From Choristocarpus tenellus KU-1152 (lineage: Eukaryota > Phaeophyceae), in the NCBI GenBank assembly GCA_964200185.2, contig CAXNAD020000401.1, forward strand, positions 1 through 20,339: a stretch of 20,339 bases of DNA, read 5' to 3'. The notes under the pieces are model-generated. The model made no database searches. It had not been told where the DNA came from and worked only from the letters and a program-made list of their open reading frames with translations. Position 1 is the stretch's first letter; every line of letters starts with the position of its first letter. This document shows positions 20,243-20,339 of the stretch, piece after piece. Made by a program: the position numbers and the translations under genes.

Positions 20243-20262
20243 GGGTCAAAGTATCTGAGGGG
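20243..20262 (+). mobile_element. Inverted-repeat element, terminal fragment (copy 6)
   Basis: GGGTCAAAGTATCTGAGG matches the left terminus of the family. The interior is replaced by G runs, so the element is cut off by degenerate sequence. Confidence 0.6.
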
Positions 20263-20339
20263 GAGGGGGGGGGGGGGGGTGTTGGGGGCCGTTTTCCCCC
20301 CTTTTTTTGGTTTTTGCTTTTTTTTGTTGCGGTAGAGCG
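20259..20339. other. Homopolymer-like right edge, probable low-quality sequence
   Basis: Long runs of G, then C, then T, with almost no other content, begin abruptly inside a repeat terminus. This is unlike anything else in the window and is typical of a failing read or contig end. Confidence 0.65.

Overview
This is eukaryotic nuclear DNA. Protein similarity occurs in short islands on the + strand. The islands are bounded by GT..AG splice signals, often strong ones such as GTAAGT, GTATGT or GTGAGT, and the reading phases match across the gaps. GC content is moderate, introns reach about 2 kb, and there is a degenerate TTAGGG/TTTAGGG tract, a family of small inverted-repeat elements and several microsatellites. 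No rRNA, tRNA, CRISPR or bacterial operon structure was seen. The organism cannot be named from the sequence; a protist, alga or early-branching fungus would fit. Every gene model below was made by eye from motifs and splice phase, so exon edges are provisional.

Region 1 (1-4324): five exons of a protein of the indoleamine 2,3-dioxygenase (IDO) superfamily. The 5' end lies outside the window. The heme-ligand histidine and the active-site arginine of the family can be recognised. Introns are short at first, then one is about 2.1 kb and contains an old repeat. Region 2 (4325-7351): about 3 kb with no confident exon. It holds a telomere-like tract and the first small inverted-repeat element. Region 3 (7352-9716): five exons on the same strand encode the FAD-binding half of a cytochrome P450 reductase-type protein and the start of its NADPH-binding half. 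IDO enzymes need reducing electrons, and the phases at both edges of region 2 are 0, so regions 1 and 3 may be one fused IDO-reductase gene or two neighbouring cooperating genes. I could not find the FMN (flavodoxin) domain or the rest of the NADPH domain.

Region 4 (9717-11062): no gene recognised; it contains a second inverted-repeat element in reverse orientation. Region 5 (11063 to about 16511, perhaps to 18342 or the right end): a second multi-exon + strand gene. Its exons encode a charged disordered linker, a predicted winged helix split by a 1.6 kb intron, and a long Ser/Thr/Pro-rich and acidic tail. Splice phases agree through six consecutive exons. The protein is not identified. Region 6 (18343-20339): weak exon candidates, a CA microsatellite, and a right edge that becomes homopolymer-like and looks like poor-quality sequence.

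A non-autonomous inverted-repeat family of about 260 bp occurs as four full copies, one 3'-damaged copy and one fragment. All complete copies lie in introns or gaps. A second, older repeat family is present as two diverged copies.
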